A stretch of 64,000 nucleotides of DNA from contig CM073545.1 in the NCBI GenBank assembly GCA_037074615.1, positions 15,642,001 to 15,706,000 of the forward strand, read 5' to 3'. The notes under the pieces are model-generated. The model had not been told where the DNA came from. It did no database searches and saw only the letters and a list, made by a program, of their open reading frames with translations. Both the position numbers and the translations under genes were made by a program. Below, piece after piece: positions 62,471 through 64,000 of this stretch (position 1 is the first letter of the stretch; every line of letters starts with the position of its first letter). The DNA comes from Leucaena leucocephala (Eukaryota > Streptophyta > Magnoliopsida > Fabales > Fabaceae).

Positions 62471-62582
62471 TTAACAGCTGAAGTAGCAATAACAATCAGA
62501 TGATGGGACGCCAAAGACTAAACAACTTCCCTGAGCACCACCTTCTTCTGTTAAGCATGCAGCATCACAACCGTCGTACAAT
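62471..62582 (-). pseudogene. Orphan 3' half of a defensin mature exon O
   Basis: The minus strand keeps an unbroken defensin C-terminal half: CDAACLTEEGGAQGSC, then DCYCYFSC and a stop at 62471. All six C-terminal cysteines are present. The first two cysteines, the acceptor and the signal exon are missing. Upstream the sequence switches abruptly (near 62.59 kb) into a copy of the far-upstream flank also seen at 59.5 kb. It was truncated by rearrangement. Confidence 0.75.
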
Positions 62583-62901
62583 AATTTATCTCTTACGTGG
62601 GGATTTAAGGAATATTTCTAAGGATTCAACAATCAACAGATGGCCTGTTCTTGTGCTTGCTTTCTTTTCACGTTGACATCTTTGAAAGTGTCGCTCCATT
62701 GAATAATGTGTCCTATATCTTGAAAGTGTCATTGTTTTCGTTTACTTCGGCACATTCATAAGGTTTTTATATCAAGATTTGATTATCACACGGAATTATC
62801 AAACTGTGACACATACATAATAAGACAAGTTTTTATTTATTGTTTGATAGAGTTAAACAAAGAGGAACTCACAATAGTCATGATATAGATAGTAAAAACA
62901 A

Positions 62902-62913
62902 GCACTATTTATT
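62902..62913 (-). terminator. Conserved 3' UTR poly(A) motif, gene N
   Basis: The complement reads aataaatagtgc, about 90 bp past the stop of gene N. Confidence 0.6.
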
Positions 62914-63001
62914 AATATTAATATCATATATAATGGGAGGCACGTGAGATGTTGAAGGTGACAAAAACAAGCACGTGATCATCGATAAGCTTTGAGGCAC
63001 A

Positions 63002-63861
63002 TTAACAATTAACGACGCAAAAACAACCAAAATCGTTCCCTCTGCGAGTACAAATTCCCTGAAAAGCACCCTCTCTTTTGCATTCAGCATCACATTCAAC
63101 CGATGAGCTATCACAATTTGTTACTTTTGCACTAGGGCGTTCACACCCTTCAACATTTTCTGCAAGTATTAAACGTAGGAGTTAGTTGAGGAATTTAATT
63201 TAACTTTAAATATAAATGAAAACAAATAGGTAAATAAAAACGAAGTAGAATAGAAGAGTCTAGATTCTAAAAAAAAAAATAATAATAATTCAAACTTGGT
63301 TGACAATGATATTTTGATTTTCGAGATGATCGAGGAGAAAAAGGATTGATTGAAAATGATTTCTTGTTCTTATTAAAGATTATGATTGGATCCACACATA
63401 TGTTTAGTAAAAAGAATAGTCTTCTCATTTTAGAATAATAAAAAAGAGGAAAGTGTTGGTTTGAAAATAAAAAAGGATAGTTTCAAATGTAAATAATCAA
63501 AAGGAAAAGTATTTTAGTGAAACTAATGCATATGTTTTATAAATAATAACTGACTCAATTAATAATCCCCTTACTAATATGAATATGAATTTAGCTGGCT
63601 AACTTCTAAATTTAGGATTAGAAGAAGTATACATATAGATCAAATACAATGAAGTTTTGATAACAACCGTGACAGATAAAATTAACATTTTTAGCTTATT
63701 AGAAGACCATGCACATCATTTATGTGGAACTTGTTAAGCTTCAATATAAAAAAAATGAAAAGAGGAAATGGTAAAAACTAGTGGGTAAACTGACCGTTGG
63801 AAGAAAAAACAAAGAGGGCAACGCAGAGGATGACAAATAGCTTCAAAAAGGAGGAAGCCAT
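63002..63861 (-). CDS. Plant defensin, 8-Cys, acidic (gene N)
   Basis: A predicted secreted defensin of 74 aa and tandem twin of gene M. Exon 1 is 63795-63861, identical over its 67 nt to that of M, with donor gtcagt. Exon 2 is 63002-63159. The phase-1 intron is 635 bp. The mature part begins ENVEGCERPSAK, two residues shorter than M before cysteine 1. It then has TNC, ECDAEC, GIC, GCFC and VNC, giving eight cysteines. It differs from M at about 20 aligned exon positions and by two indels, while much of the intron is nearly the same. A TATA-like tatatata lies at 63919-63926. The upstream duplicate runs off the window end. Confidence 0.92.
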
Positions 63862-63918
63862 GTCTGGTGAGACGACTGATTTGAAGAGACTTGTTTGCAA
63901 GTTTGAGTTGAAGCAAGT

Positions 63919-63926
63919 TATATATA
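63919..63926 (-). promoter_or_regulatory. TATA box of gene N
   Basis: The complement reads tatatata, about 60 bp before the ATG, with the same CT-rich tract upstream as gene M. Confidence 0.6.
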
Positions 63927-64000
63927 GAGAGAGAGAGGGGATGGTGTTCTTTGTGAATCTCACCGTTTCCTTAATTTCTTGGGTTTGAACGCATGAATGA

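Overview
This is nuclear DNA from a flowering plant, most likely a eudicot. It is strongly AT-rich, has GT-AG introns and TATA-box promoters, and is full of SINEs, MITEs and LTR-derived repeats. It carries a NAC transcription factor of the NARS/NOR clade and a tandem family of plant defensins. I cannot name the species from the sequence.

Layout. 1-9 kb: gene-poor, AT-rich sequence with SINE and MITE copies. 9.0-11.0 kb: a three-exon NAC transcription factor gene (+ strand) with a cluster of ACGT-core promoter motifs and a short upstream ORF. 11-17.6 kb: repeats, including a complete SINE with a 16-bp target duplication. 17.63-17.99 kb: an intronless gene for a small plant 'serine-rich protein-like' protein (+). 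18.7 kb: a relic of a non-LTR retrotransposon zinc-binding domain. 19.9-63.9 kb: a defensin array in which every copy lies on the minus strand. Each gene has two exons: a signal-peptide exon (76 or 67 nt) and a cysteine-rich exon, joined by a phase-1 intron. I count eight intact genes (24.6, 27.3, 33.9, 42.0, 48.5, 56.9, 60.1 and 63.0 kb). One more (53.7 kb) has its C-terminus rewritten by a 31-bp foldback. Three are clearly broken (19.9, 21.8 and 30.5 kb). Five are orphan exons or exon fragments (22.8, 31.2, 51.8, 58.75 and 62.5 kb).

The array splits into two clades. The low-coordinate group (19.9-34.6 kb) has 76-nt signal exons. The high-coordinate group (42.0-63.9 kb) has 67-nt signal exons and includes three genes with a ninth cysteine. 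Between them lie two large related elements in opposite orientation (35.26-39.37 and 44.38-47.64 kb). Each starts TG, ends CA and has a perfect 5-bp target duplication, so they look like solo LTRs. Between these two sits the 42.0-kb defensin gene. The first large element contains a nested, nearly pristine 515-bp TRIM retrotransposon with two 226-bp LTRs and only 63 bp between them. A decayed CACTA (En/Spm) transposase lies at 61.3-62.0 kb, between the two most recent defensin duplicates.

The peptides are predicted to be secreted disulfide-rich defence or signalling peptides. The array shows birth and death of copies: tandem duplication, exon loss, frameshifts, transposon insertion into duplicated flanks, and faster change in the cysteine-rich exon than in the signal exon or intron.
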